A stretch of 64,000 bases of DNA, taken from the NCBI GenBank assembly GCA_009760855.2, contig WPIO01000002.1, positions 2,772,501 through 2,836,500 of the forward strand, given 5' to 3'. The translations under genes were made by a program, and so were the position numbers. Below are positions 1 through 10,999 of the stretch, piece after piece (position 1 is the first letter of the stretch; the number at the start of each line of letters is the position of its first letter). Source of the DNA: Cristatella mucedo. Lineage: Eukaryota > Bryozoa > Phylactolaemata > Cristatellidae. A model generated the notes under the pieces. The model was not told where the DNA came from. It was given only the letters and a program-made list of their open reading frames with translations, and searched no databases.

Positions 1-360
1 AGTGATTATAAAAACAGCCGAGTGGTTGAATTCCAGAGGCTTTGTAGATGCAGCTCCAGTATTTTAGCTAGGATAAAAAATAAAATGTGTATTCTAGAAT
101 GCCCAACGGCCTTCAGTTTATCGCGATAGGAGAACGCCACAGAGCTATTCAGCATCCGAGGAGGAACTGCAAAGAATCGTCATTAAAACATTACTGAAGA
201 ACTCCGATTGCATTACTTTGTAATTTAGATTACAATTGGAGCTTTATTTAAGATTATTATTTTCATTTTTTACATGCTTCTTCTCAATCCGGTAAGCGAC
301 TAGCGGCGCTGAAGATGAAAGTCTGGTGCGTTAGAGCAGACATATTCTACAGACGAGAGG
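1..360. other. Stretch without recognised gene
   Basis: Mixed-composition sequence. I see no coding exon, tRNA-like box or repeat end that I can support here. Confidence 0.5.
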
Positions 361-362
361 AC

Positions 363-580
363 AGGAAAGTGGGGCAGGGGGATATAATAAAGGAAAGTGG
401 GGCAGGGGGATATAATAAAGGAAAGTGGGGCAGGGGGATATAATAAAGGAAAGTGGGGCAGGGGGATACAATAAAGGGAAGGGGGGGCAGGGGGATATAA
501 TAAAGGAAAGTGGGGCAGGGGGATATAATAAAGGAAAGTGGGGCAGGGGGATATAATAAAGGAAAGTGGGGCAGGGGGAT
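363..580. repeat. 28-bp G-rich minisatellite, about 8 copies
   Basis: A 28-bp unit is repeated head to tail about eight times. Each unit has two G runs (GTGGGG and AGGGGG) followed by ATATAATAAA. One unit near 470-500 differs by several substitutions. An open frame on the - strand across it (347-640, Pro/Leu/Ser-rich) is only the translated repeat. Confidence 0.9.
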
Positions 581-589
581 AAGTTTTTT

Positions 590-1150
590 CCGGGAAGCCC
601 GCCGTTTACGATTTTCTCGACGAGCGCACAGAGCTAGCAATTATTTTGTACTGGTAGAGCGAACACCCCTATTCGATAAACTGTTCTAAAAGCCGCCAGT
701 CGTTAACAGGAGCCAAGGTCGTGAAGGCTAAACAAGGAGCCTTTACAGTTTCTCGAAACAATCCGGCTAATTTGGCCCCGTTGCGGTGTCAAGACTAGAA
801 TAAACAGAAGGGACAGCAGAGCTGATCATTTAGATTCTCGTGCTAGTCGCTACGTTAATTTATCGCGCCCACCAACCAAGCTGTAGATCTGTTTTAAAAA
901 GTAATCCTTCAAGAGTTCCCGAAACCAGAGGAAGATGCTAGTCCCGCCTATCTCAAGAGACCGACTCAGTAATTAGGCTATTCGTATTATCATCGTTATT
1001 ATTATATTTATTCTCGTTTGAAGACAGGTGCGTCTCCGCCGCCATCGCTGCGCGTGGCCTCGCTAGCCACTCCTTGAGAAAACGGGCAGCTCATCTAAGA
1101 GTAGTTCCAGACTCTTGTAGAAACTGACTACAGATCTAACGTATCCTACG
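590..1150. other. Stretch without recognised gene
   Basis: AT-moderate sequence grading into the GC-rich block. It contains a short ATT-rich tract near 985-1015. No gene or repeat family was recognised. Confidence 0.4.
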
Positions 1151-3700
1151 TTATCTGAGCGCTGCGCGCGGCGGCTCTTCGCTCGGCAGAGAGCGAAGCG
1201 CCGCCGACCGATCTCGCTCGCGCTGCGTGCTCTCGTAGTGCGCGCGAGCGCGCCGCCCTCAGACACTTCCGGCCGCCGCGGCGACACTTCCGACGTCTTG
1301 CACCTGGCGCCGGCGAGCGCCGCGGCCGGGACGGCCGCCGCTGTCGTCGCGGACCAACGATCGAAGTGCTGCGATGGCGTGCACTGTGCCGGTGCGAAAA
1401 AGGTGGATACAGCTCGATATACGACGGGCGGCGTAATGTTTATCGGCGGGAAGTGGCCAGCGAGACCTGCTCCCGTGCAGGAAGCGCGGCGGCGGCGGCA
1501 GCGGAGGCGGCACCGGCTCGCGCGAGCAGACAGCCGCTGGAGTTTTCGCGGGCTGAATGTTTATACGCGGCCGCTGAGCTATGCGCTCTCTCCCTTCCTC
1601 CCCGCGGCCTCGCCACGTGCGCTCCCTCTGGCAGCGCTCAAGGAGCGCTCGGCGCGGGACGTGGGAGTTTTGCGCTTCCGCCCGGTCACGAGTGCCGCTG
1701 CCTAATTGAGCTGCCTCCCTCGGTTTACTGCAGGCGAGAGGTCGAGCGCAGGAAGTCGACTGCCGCCGACGCGGAGCGCCGACGCAGAAAGCACGCGCGG
1801 CGGCGGAAAAGCTCGTCCTCGCGAGAGAAACGCACGAAGCGCGTGCGAGGACGAGGTCGTCAGGGGGCAAGCGTTTCCCGCCCCGCTTATCTTGATCTTG
1901 ACATTCTCCCTTTGGATTGCGACTCTCGCGCGTTTCCTTTTTCTTGCGAAAGCGGATGCTGTGAGATTTATTTCTCACGCGGAAACTTAGCTGGCAGCTT
2001 CGCTCGGCCGAGAATACGGACGAGCCTCGCCGCTGCGTCTTGCAAACCCTGTTGACAATCTAGCAGACCGAGGTCGCCGCTATAGCCAAGGCGGAGAAAA
2101 TGAGCAGCCAAGGCGTGCACAGGGTTAGAATGAGTACGACGAACGCACCAGACCGGCTAGAGCTCGCGCGCGTGCGCGGGCGCAGGCGCTCAGAGCAGAA
2201 TTCGCGTCGATTTCGCCTCGCCGCCAGCTCGTCAATTAGCGTCGAGTTCACCTCGCCGCCGCGTCGCGGGGCGCTTCGCTTGCGAAACCTCCCGCTCGCA
2301 CCTGCTCGCGTCAGTCGGCGCGCTCGCTCGCTCATACGGCGCGGCGGTGGCGGCGCGATCTTGCCGCTCGACGGAGCGTTCGGCGAGGCGGTGACTCCAT
2401 CGTGGCGCCCACTTCAGGACCGCGCGCGAACGCTCAGGAACAGAGGTGCCACCCACGGCGATAGAGTGGCGCGTGCAAGCGTGCGACGAGCGCGAGGTGT
2501 GCGCCGCTGTCGCGCTCGAGCACTTTCGCCACCTTCGCCAGTCCGTCCGTCTTTCCGCCAGCCCAGGCTTTCCACCGCTGTCCCAGCGCTGGAGGTACTC
2601 CGATGGTGCAGTTAACAGCGGACGATGACGAGCGCCAAACGCTCGTCGACTCGACGGGCGCGCCAACGGTGACTCAGCGAACGGCGGCGCGCCGCGCTCG
2701 CTGGCGTTCGCTGGCTGTGTCGGATGGATCGGATGGCTGCAATTTCTGCCCTTCGCGGGCGGAAAGACAGCTGCTTCTGCTGCTGCTGCGTCGTCGAGTC
2801 GGAGCAACGGCGGCGACGTGCGGACGTCCGGTGGTGTGCACACTTTCCGAGAGAGCGAGCGAACGCGCGCGCGCGCACGTACGCGCATCCACCCTCCTTC
2901 GCGGCGACGTTCGGGCGCGCCCGCTCGCTCGGTGTCAAGAGGCGGAGGAGATTGACGTCGAATGCACTACCGCGTCACGACACTGGCAACGCGAGCGCGA
3001 GCGCGGGAAACGCTCAAGAATGCGCGGGCGCGCGCGCCGGCGAGCTACTCGGGTTTCCATTCCGAGCGGCGTCGGTGTCCTAGGTTAGAGTGACTACTTT
3101 CTGGTGGAGTGCGAAGCGACTAAAGCGCCGTTGCCAACGCAGCACGAGTAGTAGATGATAGCGGTAGCAACGACCGACGTCGTTCGGTAGCACTCTCGCT
3201 GGGCAGAGGCCGAAATCGCCGCTGTTCCGTTAGGCGCTACCAAAAACTTGACTGGCGCGCGCGCGGCGACCTGGCGACCGCCAGCGCGACTGGTTGCTTC
3301 GTTCGACGGTCGCTTGCCCGCTCCTTGCGCGCGCAAGGAGCTCTCTCATCCTGAACTGAGCAGACGCAGCTGCTGCCAGCTGGCAGCAGCCAGTGACGAC
3401 TGCGGGCAGCTGCTAGACACGACGACGACGAACTCGCGGCTAATCGAGTGGCATTGCGCGTCGTCAGCCTAATGGCGCGAGTCTAAAGCTTTGACGCTAA
3501 GACGCGCCCGCCAAGTCTCGCCCCTTGGTACAGCCGGTCCGTCCGTCACGTCACGTCATCGCCGCTGCCGTTGGAGGCTGCGCTGGTGACGACGACGACG
3601 ATCGCTCGTCTCGATAGCGCAGCAAGTGGCACCTAGAAAGAGGCAGCCGTAGCGGACGGACGCTCCGCTCGTGCGTCCGCTAATGCTGGATGGAGGCCTC
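1150..3700. other. GC/CpG-rich block, no supportable gene
   Basis: This 2.5-kb block is very rich in CpG and CGCG strings. Long open frames exist on both strands (for example 1366-2055 +, 1259-1978 -, 2232-2888 -). All are Arg/Ala/Ser-rich, overlap each other, and show no domain or splice-supported continuation, so they are what GC-rich non-coding DNA produces. It could be a CpG-island promoter or first exon of a gene outside what I can recognise. Confidence 0.45.
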
Positions 3701-4571
3701 AGCCGCTGTTCGCTCTTTCTCTACAGAGTGTCCTCAGCTTCGTGGCCGAGCTTGTCACGGTTTGCCGGCGGGGGGGTGAGGAGGTGAGGGTCGCGCTGTT
3801 TCAAGAGTAACGAGTGCAAGAGCTGCTGGCCGAAGACTATCAAGTAACGAGGCGCACGCGCTTTTCAGCGCCGGCCTAATCCTGAAGCTGAAACCAACCA
3901 CGCAGCCCCGGTGAGCTTCTAGGGTACATAATAATAACAATAATAATAATATGTGTGTTGTGGTAGCATGCACAATTTCAACGAGCATAACATGGTTAGA
4001 GGTGACATGCACAAGGTCAGCATGAAAATATGGTTAGTGGCAGCATGCACAGTGACAGCATGCAGAAGCACACAAAGGACGAGTCACAAGAACTCACTAA
4101 ACGCTGTGACAAATAGGCGCATTTTAGCTTATTTTTTTAAATGTGGTCAACTCAGGGGATGTCGTGACGGAAGTCGGGATTGAGTTGCTGGCTTTTGAAG
4201 CATACGAACTAAAGACATGGTCTCCACACAATTTAAGGTTCGTACGAGGTGTAAGTAGGCGATTTGATTCAGAAAAGCCGATGATGGTACGATGCTTAGC
4301 CTGGTGGGGCAGTAGATCTGATAGGTAGGCTGGACGGAGAGAGTATGAGTGGCAGTGAACCGTGAAGTGGATGCGCTACTTGATTGGGAGCCAGTGCAGG
4401 TCGGCTATAAGTGGTGTGCTGTGACGTGGCAACTGCGACGCTCACGACAGACAAGCCTAGCTGCAGAGTTTTGCACTAACTGTAAGTGCCTGTTTTCACA
4501 GGCCGTTGGACGAGCAAGCAGCGATTTGCAGAAGTCGAGACGAGATGTCACAAATTTATGGACCAACTTGG

Positions 4572-4728
4572 ATTTATAAATATAAATATAAATATAATTC
4601 ATTTGTACAGCGCCCTTAGAGAACTCAATCTCAATTCTTGTGCTTCACATATGCCACGGGGCTCGAGCCCACGCCCTCGGAGAAACCTCGGTCTGGGCGA
4701 GCACTATAACCACTGGGCCAAACCAGTA
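4572..4728 (-). mobile_element. SINE-1 (tRNA-derived, LINE-A-like tail) inside LINE A
   Basis: On the - strand it begins with a tRNA-like head: box A like TGGCCCAGTGG and box B GGGCTCGAGCCC. It ends with the same AGTTCTCTAAGGGCGCT tail motif that terminates LINE A, then an (ATTTAT)n-like end. LINE A sequence resumes on both sides, so this is a later insertion. Related copies lie near 18.6, 48.3, 56.1 and 59.7 kb. Confidence 0.7.
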
Positions 4729-5207
4729 TCCCTGTCTAAGCAAGCCTAAATTTTAGCAATGTTGTTAAGCTGAAAGTAGGCAGACTTGACTTTGAAACTG
4801 ATGTGGTCGTCTAGTGCAAAGTTACTTCGGAAGAGTACACTGGATGCAGATACAGCAGGAGATATTCTGGAAGTGCTGATTTTAAAGCGTCAAACTTTCC
4901 AATTTCACACACTTGATCTTTCCATAATTAGTAAGTTGGTTTTTATCGTCATTCGATTAGAGAAAGTTTGCTGCCCTCCATATGCAGACATCGGTAATGC
5001 AGGCAGCAAGGGAGTTGAGAAGAGTTCGTTGAGAAGGCGGGTAGTAAGGGATCAAAGCAAGATACAGGTGAGTGTCATCTGCACAGAAGTGAAAGCCTAG
5101 ATTGTGCTTGGTAATCATATCGGTAAGTGGGAGAGGACAAATTCTGAAGAGAAGCGGACCAAATGCTATATCAGCGCCCTCAGGTACCCCATGCTTGGGT
5201 GATTCGT

Positions 5208-5290
5208 TGGATAATAAGAATAAAAATGCACTTGATAAAGTGCCCTCGGAGAACTCAATCTCTTTCTAGGCGCTTTACATCGGATGACCG
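5208..5290 (-). mobile_element. LINE A / SINE-1 type 3' tail fragment
   Basis: On the - strand: the conserved stem TAAAGCGCC, GAGATTGAGTTCTC, then GGGCACTTTATC and an A/T-rich repeat end. It lies between two LINE A RT segments, so it is a nested insertion or a rearrangement. Confidence 0.6.
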
Positions 5291-5786
5291 TTTTCCGTCC
5301 ACAGCAATATTCTGGAGTTTCCCGCTGGGTTAGGACTTGAAACCGCGGTAGGCAGTGTCAGTGGTTTCCAGGTGAGATGAGACGCGCTCGAGAAAGACTT
5401 GGTGACCAATAGTATCAAACGCTGCAGAAAGATCAAGCAAAACAAGCAGAGAGACTGTAACTAAGTCTGCATTATTGAGAAGGCCATTATAAACCCGAAG
5501 CAATACTGACAGTAGAATGATTAACTTTGAAACCAGACTGGAATTTACTAGCAAGGTTTGCAGTTTCAATATCTGGATTCAGCTGGTCTACCACGATTAA
5601 TTCCAATGCCTTTGAAAAGAGCCGTAGATGGGAGATTGGGCGTAATCTGCTTAAATTTTCTTGGTCTAGTTTCGCTTTCTTAATAAGTAGCTTAACTACA
5701 GCCTTTTTGAAAGGGGCAGGGAATTTCCTAAGGCTAGCGGCATATTTATTATTTTAGTTATGCAGCAGCAGATCAATGCATCGCAA

Positions 5787-5870
5787 TAATAATAATAATA
5801 CATTTGCATAGTGCCCTCAGAGAACTAAATCTATTTCTAGGCACTTCACACATGCTAGAAATAGGATCGT
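5787..5870 (-). mobile_element. LINE A / SINE-1 type 3' tail fragment
   Basis: An (AAT)n run is followed by the mirror of the family tail (AGTGCCCTCAGAGAACT ... CTAGGCACTTCACA). Only the tail is recognisable. Confidence 0.6.
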
Positions 5871-6840
5871 GGGTATAGAGTCTAGATGACTAGAAGCCTT
5901 CCTTGATTAGGAGATGCATTTCAAGATGAGGTCACTCGCGGCCTCCTTCAATGTCGAGATAGTGGTGCTGCACGGAATTGAGGGAGGAAAGCCCCGTGGG
6001 GTTGTTATTGAGGTACAGGAGTCCAGAAAGGATCTTAAAGGTGGACTCTCTGATCTTACCTATCATGCTGACAATAAATAAAGTTAGGGAAGCGATCAGC
6101 TTGATCGCCACACGGATCACCAGGTAAGGAGCTAGCCTGGGAGGGTTTAAGGAGATGGTTGATCGTAGACCTAATCACTTTTGAATCACGTTTGAGAGGT
6201 GGCGATGCACCGGTTCGGCTCACACCTGGCCGCCGTCAGAAGAGGGTGCGTATATTTATTATTCTACAACGCTTGACCATCCATTAGCACCTTTGACCAC
6301 CGGTTGCTACCCGGTAGCACACTTTTCTACAAAAGAATGCCCGCGAGGCGCAGAGCTACGGTACGGAGTCCGGTTTGTTCTCGTATATGAATCGCCAGTG
6401 TCTGCCGAGTGTGTATGCCAATTTTTACCCAATTCCCACAGCCGTAAGAATGTGTGGCATCCTAAAGTTCGCGCTTGACTGGCGGCTCAAGCAGCCCGAC
6501 AGCTCCGGAAGCCTCGGAACCATTCGAGAACGAGCTACCAACCTGCACAGCACCATTAGAAAAGAGCACGTGCTTCCTACCCACGTGCATCAATTGGTGC
6601 CCAGTAGCCATTACGGTATCGTTCCAGGCCACCGGACTGCAGCCTTTTCTAACAGCTGCCGACAAGTCGGTCAATGACACAGCGAGTCCACTGGTTTTGT
6701 AATCGATTGGGTTCATCGACAAGCGGGCGGCCGACTGAGACAGCGTGCGTCCCGCGGTACCTCTTCCGATGCGCGTCCAATGGGAACGACGAGAACGATT
6801 CCATATTACGTGCACGATGGCCGCTTGCTAGCGTCCGCTG
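5870..6840. other. Stretch without recognised gene
   Basis: Single-copy-looking sequence upstream of vWA-A. Overlapping open frames on both strands at 6375-6815 have no recognisable domain. Composition becomes GC-rich from about 6720 towards the vWA-A promoter. Confidence 0.4.
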
Positions 6841-7172
6841 GCGGATCGTTAGCTAGCGGCCCTGCGTCCGACCCGACGTGCGCCCTCGCTCCACCGCCCG
6901 AGACGTGTGCGCGCGCGGGCAGGTGTAGCGCGCGCCGCGGCCGCCGCTCGGAATCCTACCCAAGCTCGACTCGGACACGCCCCTTCGACTCCCTTCCCTG
7001 GAGCGCAGGTGCCAGCGGGAGTCACACGACGTGACGTAGGTGCTTCCGATGTGGGATGGGACGCATGTTTACCGGTGCTGCCGAATAAGCGGAATGGCAC
7101 GCCGCGGCCGGCCCGCGGTGTTGGCTGCCGCCGATAGCCCGGCTGCCAGGCTCGGGCGGAAGCGCGCCGCCC

Positions 7173-7178
7173 TATAAG
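7173..7178 (+). promoter_or_regulatory. TATA box of vWA-A
   Basis: TATAAG in the context CCTATAAGATCG lies 155 bp upstream of the vWA-A start codon, in a GC-rich setting. A transcription start near 7200-7210 is implied. Confidence 0.6.
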
Positions 7179-7327
7179 ATCGAGGCGCCTCGCTTCTGAG
7201 CGCAGCATACGACGACCGGCAACTCGAGCTCGAACCGACTCGCAGCCGCCGCCGCCGCCGCACTACGCAGGACACTACGCTGCGGCGTGGAATTACTGCA
7301 CATCGTCCCTCTCGCGTTGCCATCGCT

Positions 7328-9325
7328 ATGGCATCTTACTTGAGAATGCTGCTATGTCTCACCGCGGCCGTCGGCTGCATAGGTAAGCGCTCGGATCTGT
7401 GCCGCGGCGGCGGCACCGCTTGATCGGCCGAGCCCGATCGCCCTCTGCTCACTCGCTCGACGCCCATGCAGCCAACTCCCGAAGCCACTGCCCGCGAGCC
7501 TGCCGCTGCCGCCGCTGCCCGCGGCGGGCGGCGGCGGCGGCCGTCGACGACAGGTGGCGCGGCCAAGGCGGCGCTACGCCGCCGCGAGCGCCGCTGCGTT
7601 CATGGCGCGGCCCACTGGCAGCCCTGCCGTTCGCGTTCGCTTCACATTCCCAACGAAATCTTTCGCTTTAGGCTCGCACTACGCGGAAGAAGACGTGTAC
7701 GACGAGTCCATCTGTGAGCGGCGCTAGCGCGCGAAATGTGTCGCTTCGACCTGCGCCTGCCCTCTCTCTCTCCCTCTCTCTCGCTCTCGCTCTCGCTCTC
7801 GCTCTCTCTCGCTCTCTCTCGCTCTCGCTCTCGCTCTCGCTCGCCCGCGTCGAGAGAAGCCGACGACGCTCGCGCGTTCGGTCTGACGGACGCGTCGTGA
7901 CCCGTCCGTCCGTCCGTCCGTCTGCGCCAGCGCCGCCCGCGCCTCCCTCGAGCGCCGCTCGAGAGTCGATTGGCGCTCGCCGACAGCTCGCGCTCGCTGT
8001 GCGCGTGCTCGGCAGTGTGCCTAGACCAAGGCGTTCCGTCGGAGATCGTCGTCGTCGTGGACCGCTCCTTCTCCATATCGCCGGCGCAGTTCCGGCTCCT
8101 GCAGGGCTTCACCAAATCGCTCGCCAGCCGCCTGCTCGACCGCGCCGGCGCTGAGCAGCGCATGGCGATCGTGTCGTACGCGGAGGGAGCGACCGTAGCC
8201 TGCGACCTGCGGCAGTGCACGACCGCGGCGACCGTCCACCGACACGTCGACGCGCTGAACAACCGCCAGTGTGAGCGTCGAGTCCCGCGCCGCCTCTCCC
8301 GCGCGACCTTGGCCGAGGCCGCTGCTCGTAGTGCGGCGGCGGCGGCGGCGCGCGCATTTTCGGTCGAGGCCGAGCGCTCGACGCCGTCGCCTCGTTTTTC
8401 CTTAAAGACGGAGCTCTCACGAAAACGATGGACGGCCTGCGAGCCGCCAGGGACGTGCTCAAACACAGGCGGCCGAGCGCGCGCGTCTTCGTCATACTGT
8501 TCACCGACGGCGTTTCCAACGACGGAACTCCGACGGCCACGGCTAAGACACTCCAGGAGGCCAGCGTGCTTCGACAAATGCCCAACGTGACTCTCGTCGC
8601 CGTTGGCATCGGCGTAAGTTTCGATTCTCTTATTCCTCCTCGTCCTCCTCGTCCTCCTCCTCGTCCTCCTCCTCGTCCTCCTCGTCCTCCTCCTCGTCCT
8701 CCTCCTCGTCCTCCTCGTCCTCCTCCTCGTCCTCCTCCTCGTCCTCCTCCTCATCCTCCTCCTCGTCCTCCTCGTCCTCCTCCTCATCCTCCTCCTCGTC
8801 CTCCTCGTCCTCCTCCTCGTCGTCCTCCTCCTCCTCCTCCTCGTCCTCCTCCTCGTCCTCCTCAGCCACCGCCGCCTCGGCTGCGACGGTTCCCGACTGT
8901 CGACCGGTCGGCTCTTTGCCGCCGCCGCGGAGGGACTGAGCGCGAGCTCCGTCCGGCCGGGCTGTCGCCGCGCGCGCGCGCGTGCACGCCCCCCCCCCCC
9001 CGCCACGCATGCCGACTGAGCTGCGGTGCGGTGCGGTCCGGCTCGGTGCGTCGGCGGCGCGTGCGCCCAACTGCTCGTCGGCGTCCCTCGTCTGGTCGGA
9101 TCAGCTGCCGTCCGGACGGAGGCTGCGAGCGCGCGCCAGGTCATCGCTTTTCCGTCGCCCGCAGCGGGACATCAACAGGGCCGAGCTGGAAGGCGCGGCC
9201 ACCCGAGGAGCGGAGAACGTGTTCACCGTCGACAGCTTCCACCAGTTGAACAAGCAGCTGATAGACGAGCTTTTTCGGAAGGCGTGCATAAAGACGACAA
9301 ATCGTAAGTGCCGCCGCCGCGCGCG

Positions 9326-9390
<65 letters not shown>

Positions 9391-9753
9391 CGGCCGTGTC
9401 GCCGTACTACCCACGCCGCCGCCGCAGCGTCGCCGCCGCCGCGCGGCGCTCGTAACGCGCTCTCTGATGTCACGCGTCGCTTGTTCAGCTTGCGAGTTCA
9501 GCAGGAGACACGCCGACGTCGTTTTCGTGCCGATGACGCAGCACCTCAGTCCGGTGAACGGTCGGCTGGTGCTGCAGATGGCGCGCGCCTTCGCCGAGTC
9601 CAACGAAGTGCGGCTCGGCGGCGGCCGCGTGCGCGTCGGCGTCGTCCCGCAGCGCTGCCAGCTCGACGTCGGCTACTCGCTCGACACGGCGCCCAGCGAT
9701 CTGTCGCGCGTCACGGACGAGCGACTCGGGTACGCGCGCTCCCGCCTTCGCTT

Positions 9754-9807
<54 letters not shown>

Positions 9808-10345
9808 AGGCGCCGGGCGCGCTCGCGCGGCACCGCTAGATCGGCGCTGCGGCCTGCGCCCGAACGGCCGTCCGCCGGTCGACGACGCGAAGCGGCGACG
9901 CTAGCGATCGCGCGAGTCGCCCCGTTGCAGCCGGTCGTTCCTGACGGCGACCGACTACATGAAGGAGGCGACGGACAGCTACACGCCGCGGCCGGACCGC
10001 CAGCCGCTGGACGCCAAGATCGCCGTGCTCGTCGTGGACCAGCATCTGAATCGGCGCGACAGCGCGCTCGTCCTTGATGCCGCTCGCAAGCTGCGCGCGA
10101 GCGGCGTCACCACGCTTGCCATCGGTAGGGGCGCGCGGCGCTTCGCGATGGCGATGCGGCGACGGCGGCGGCGTCGACGCGCCCGCCGAGCCCGGCGGAG
10201 GCGCGCTTCGCGGCGGCGTCTCATATTGCGGCTTCTGTGCTTCGCGGAGCCGCTCTGAACAAGCCGCAGTTCGCGCCCACCTTATCTGACATTTCCGATC
10301 TTTGCGCGCATCCAGTTCCTTCCTTCCTCGAACTACTGCAGCGCT

Positions 10346-10394
<49 letters not shown>

Positions 10395-10731
10395 GGCTGC
10401 CTCCGGACGCGTTCCCCGCCCTCGATCCGTCGGTCGCCTCTGTGACCGCGAGTTTGCAACGCGTTGCGACGAATCGCCGAGGCGCGTGCAGTGGGGCGCT
10501 CCCTAGCGGCGTCGTCGTCTTACGGCCGTAGGCGTCGGAGCGTCGTACGACAAAGAGCTGACGGCAGCGTTAGCCTCGGCGCCACGCCTACACTTTTCTG
10601 TGGGAGACTACACGGACCTGTTCAACCTCGATCGCAGCGGAAAGCTTCTAGTGCAAGGGTCGCCGTTCGAGCATCTGTTTAGCATTCTCAGCAAAGAATC
10701 GTGCATGCAAAAGAAAAAAGGTCTCAATTAG
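7328..10731 (+). CDS. Secreted tandem von Willebrand A-domain protein (vWA-A), 8 exons, complete
   Basis: Exons I infer: 7328-7382, 7672-7713, 8016-8270, 8408-8613, 9165-9303, 9489-9729, 9931-10124, 10532-10731. They join in frame (intron phases 1,1,1,0,1,2,1) with GT..AG borders to encode 443 residues. The start ATGG has a good context, and residues 1-18 (MASYLRMLLCLTAAVGCI) form a signal peptide. An acidic linker is followed by vWA domain 1 (about 42-230) with an intact metal-binding MIDAS: DRSFS (D48, S50, S52), T122 in GALTKT, and D151 in FTDG. vWA domain 2 (about 242-430) keeps hydrophobic strands (DVVFVP, IAVLVVDQ, VTTLAIGVG) but has no DxSxS, so it should not bind metal. Cysteines bracket domain 1 (C34; KAC; PCEF). 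No membrane anchor is seen, so it is probably secreted for matrix or ligand binding. It is a paralog of the gene at 49223-53835. The exact function is unknown. Confidence 0.85.
7762..7843. repeat. (CT)/(CTCTCG) microsatellite in intron 2 of vWA-A
   Basis: CT runs and CTCTCG repeats form a pyrimidine-rich sense strand 172 bp before the exon 3 acceptor. Confidence 0.9.
8634..8862. repeat. (CCTCGTCCT) pyrimidine repeat in intron 4 of vWA-A
   Basis: About 230 bp of CCT, CGT and CCTCCT triplets begin 20 bp after the exon 4 donor. Open frames that turn it into poly-Pro/Arg or poly-Glu/Asp are artefacts of the repeat. Confidence 0.95.
9327..9388. repeat. (CT)n microsatellite in intron 5 of vWA-A
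   Basis: An uninterrupted CT dinucleotide run of about 60 bp lies between the exon 5 donor and the exon 6 acceptor. Confidence 0.95.
9756..9807. repeat. (CCG)n microsatellite in intron 6 of vWA-A
   Basis: About 17 GCC triplets sit inside intron 6. The poly-Ala they would encode is outside the spliced reading frame. Confidence 0.95.
10346..10394. repeat. (CCG)n microsatellite in intron 7 of vWA-A
   Basis: About 16 GCC triplets, the second such array in this gene. Confidence 0.95.
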
Positions 10732-10774
10732 CTCGCCTCCGCTCTCCTCGCAACTGAGTAGTAATCTCATTGTA

Positions 10775-10897
10775 TGATATATACAGGCACATATATGTGT
10801 TTATATACATATATACATATGTATATGTATATATGCATGTATGCATGCATGCATGCATGCATGTATTATGTATGCATGTATTTATTTATTTATTTAT
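10775..10897. repeat. TATA/TGCA/TTTA simple-repeat tract
   Basis: Alternating ATATAC, then (ATGC)n, then (TTTA)n in the 3' flank of vWA-A, probably within its 3' UTR. Confidence 0.8.
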
Positions 10898-10983
10898 TCG
10901 TAATGCAATTTCTGCGACTGGCTCGTAGTAACAGCAACCAAATGCAGACGTGCGCCTTAACTATTCGATTTGGCATTCGCTGA

Positions 10984-10989
10984 AATAAA
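10984..10989 (+). promoter_or_regulatory. Poly(A) signal candidate of vWA-A
   Basis: AATAAA lies 253 bp after the stop codon and is the first canonical signal downstream. Confidence 0.55.
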
Positions 10990-10999
10990 TTAATGAGAG

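Larger units (their letters stand above)
3928..5760 (-). mobile_element. LINE family A (CR1/L2-like), decayed, with nested insertions
   Basis: Read on the - strand this is the 3' part of a non-LTR retrotransposon. At 5330-5569 the frame contains an LLDLSAAFDTIGHQ string, the reverse-transcriptase block with the first catalytic Asp. At about 5050-5100 a CADDTHLYL string matches the YxDD box with Y changed to C. The C-terminal RT region and 3' UTR follow down to an (AAT)n end at 3928-3950. Stops and frameshifts abound. A tRNA-type SINE (4572-4728) and a second LINE-type tail (5208-5290) interrupt it. The CR1/L2 assignment is inferred from the RT blocks and short-repeat tail. Confidence 0.75.

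Noticed and set aside
1238-3088. Several 150-240-codon open frames in the GC-rich block on both strands
   Set aside because: They overlap on opposite strands, are Arg/Ala-rich and have no domains, as expected of GC-rich DNA with few stops.
8630-9070. Glu/Asp-repeat open frame on the - strand
   Set aside because: Translation of the CCT/CGT array in intron 4; no other coding evidence.
7642-9144. 500-codon Arg/Thr-rich open frame on the - strand
   Set aside because: It is antisense to vWA-A and built from the intron 4 and intron 2 microsatellites. The + strand has a splice-consistent gene.
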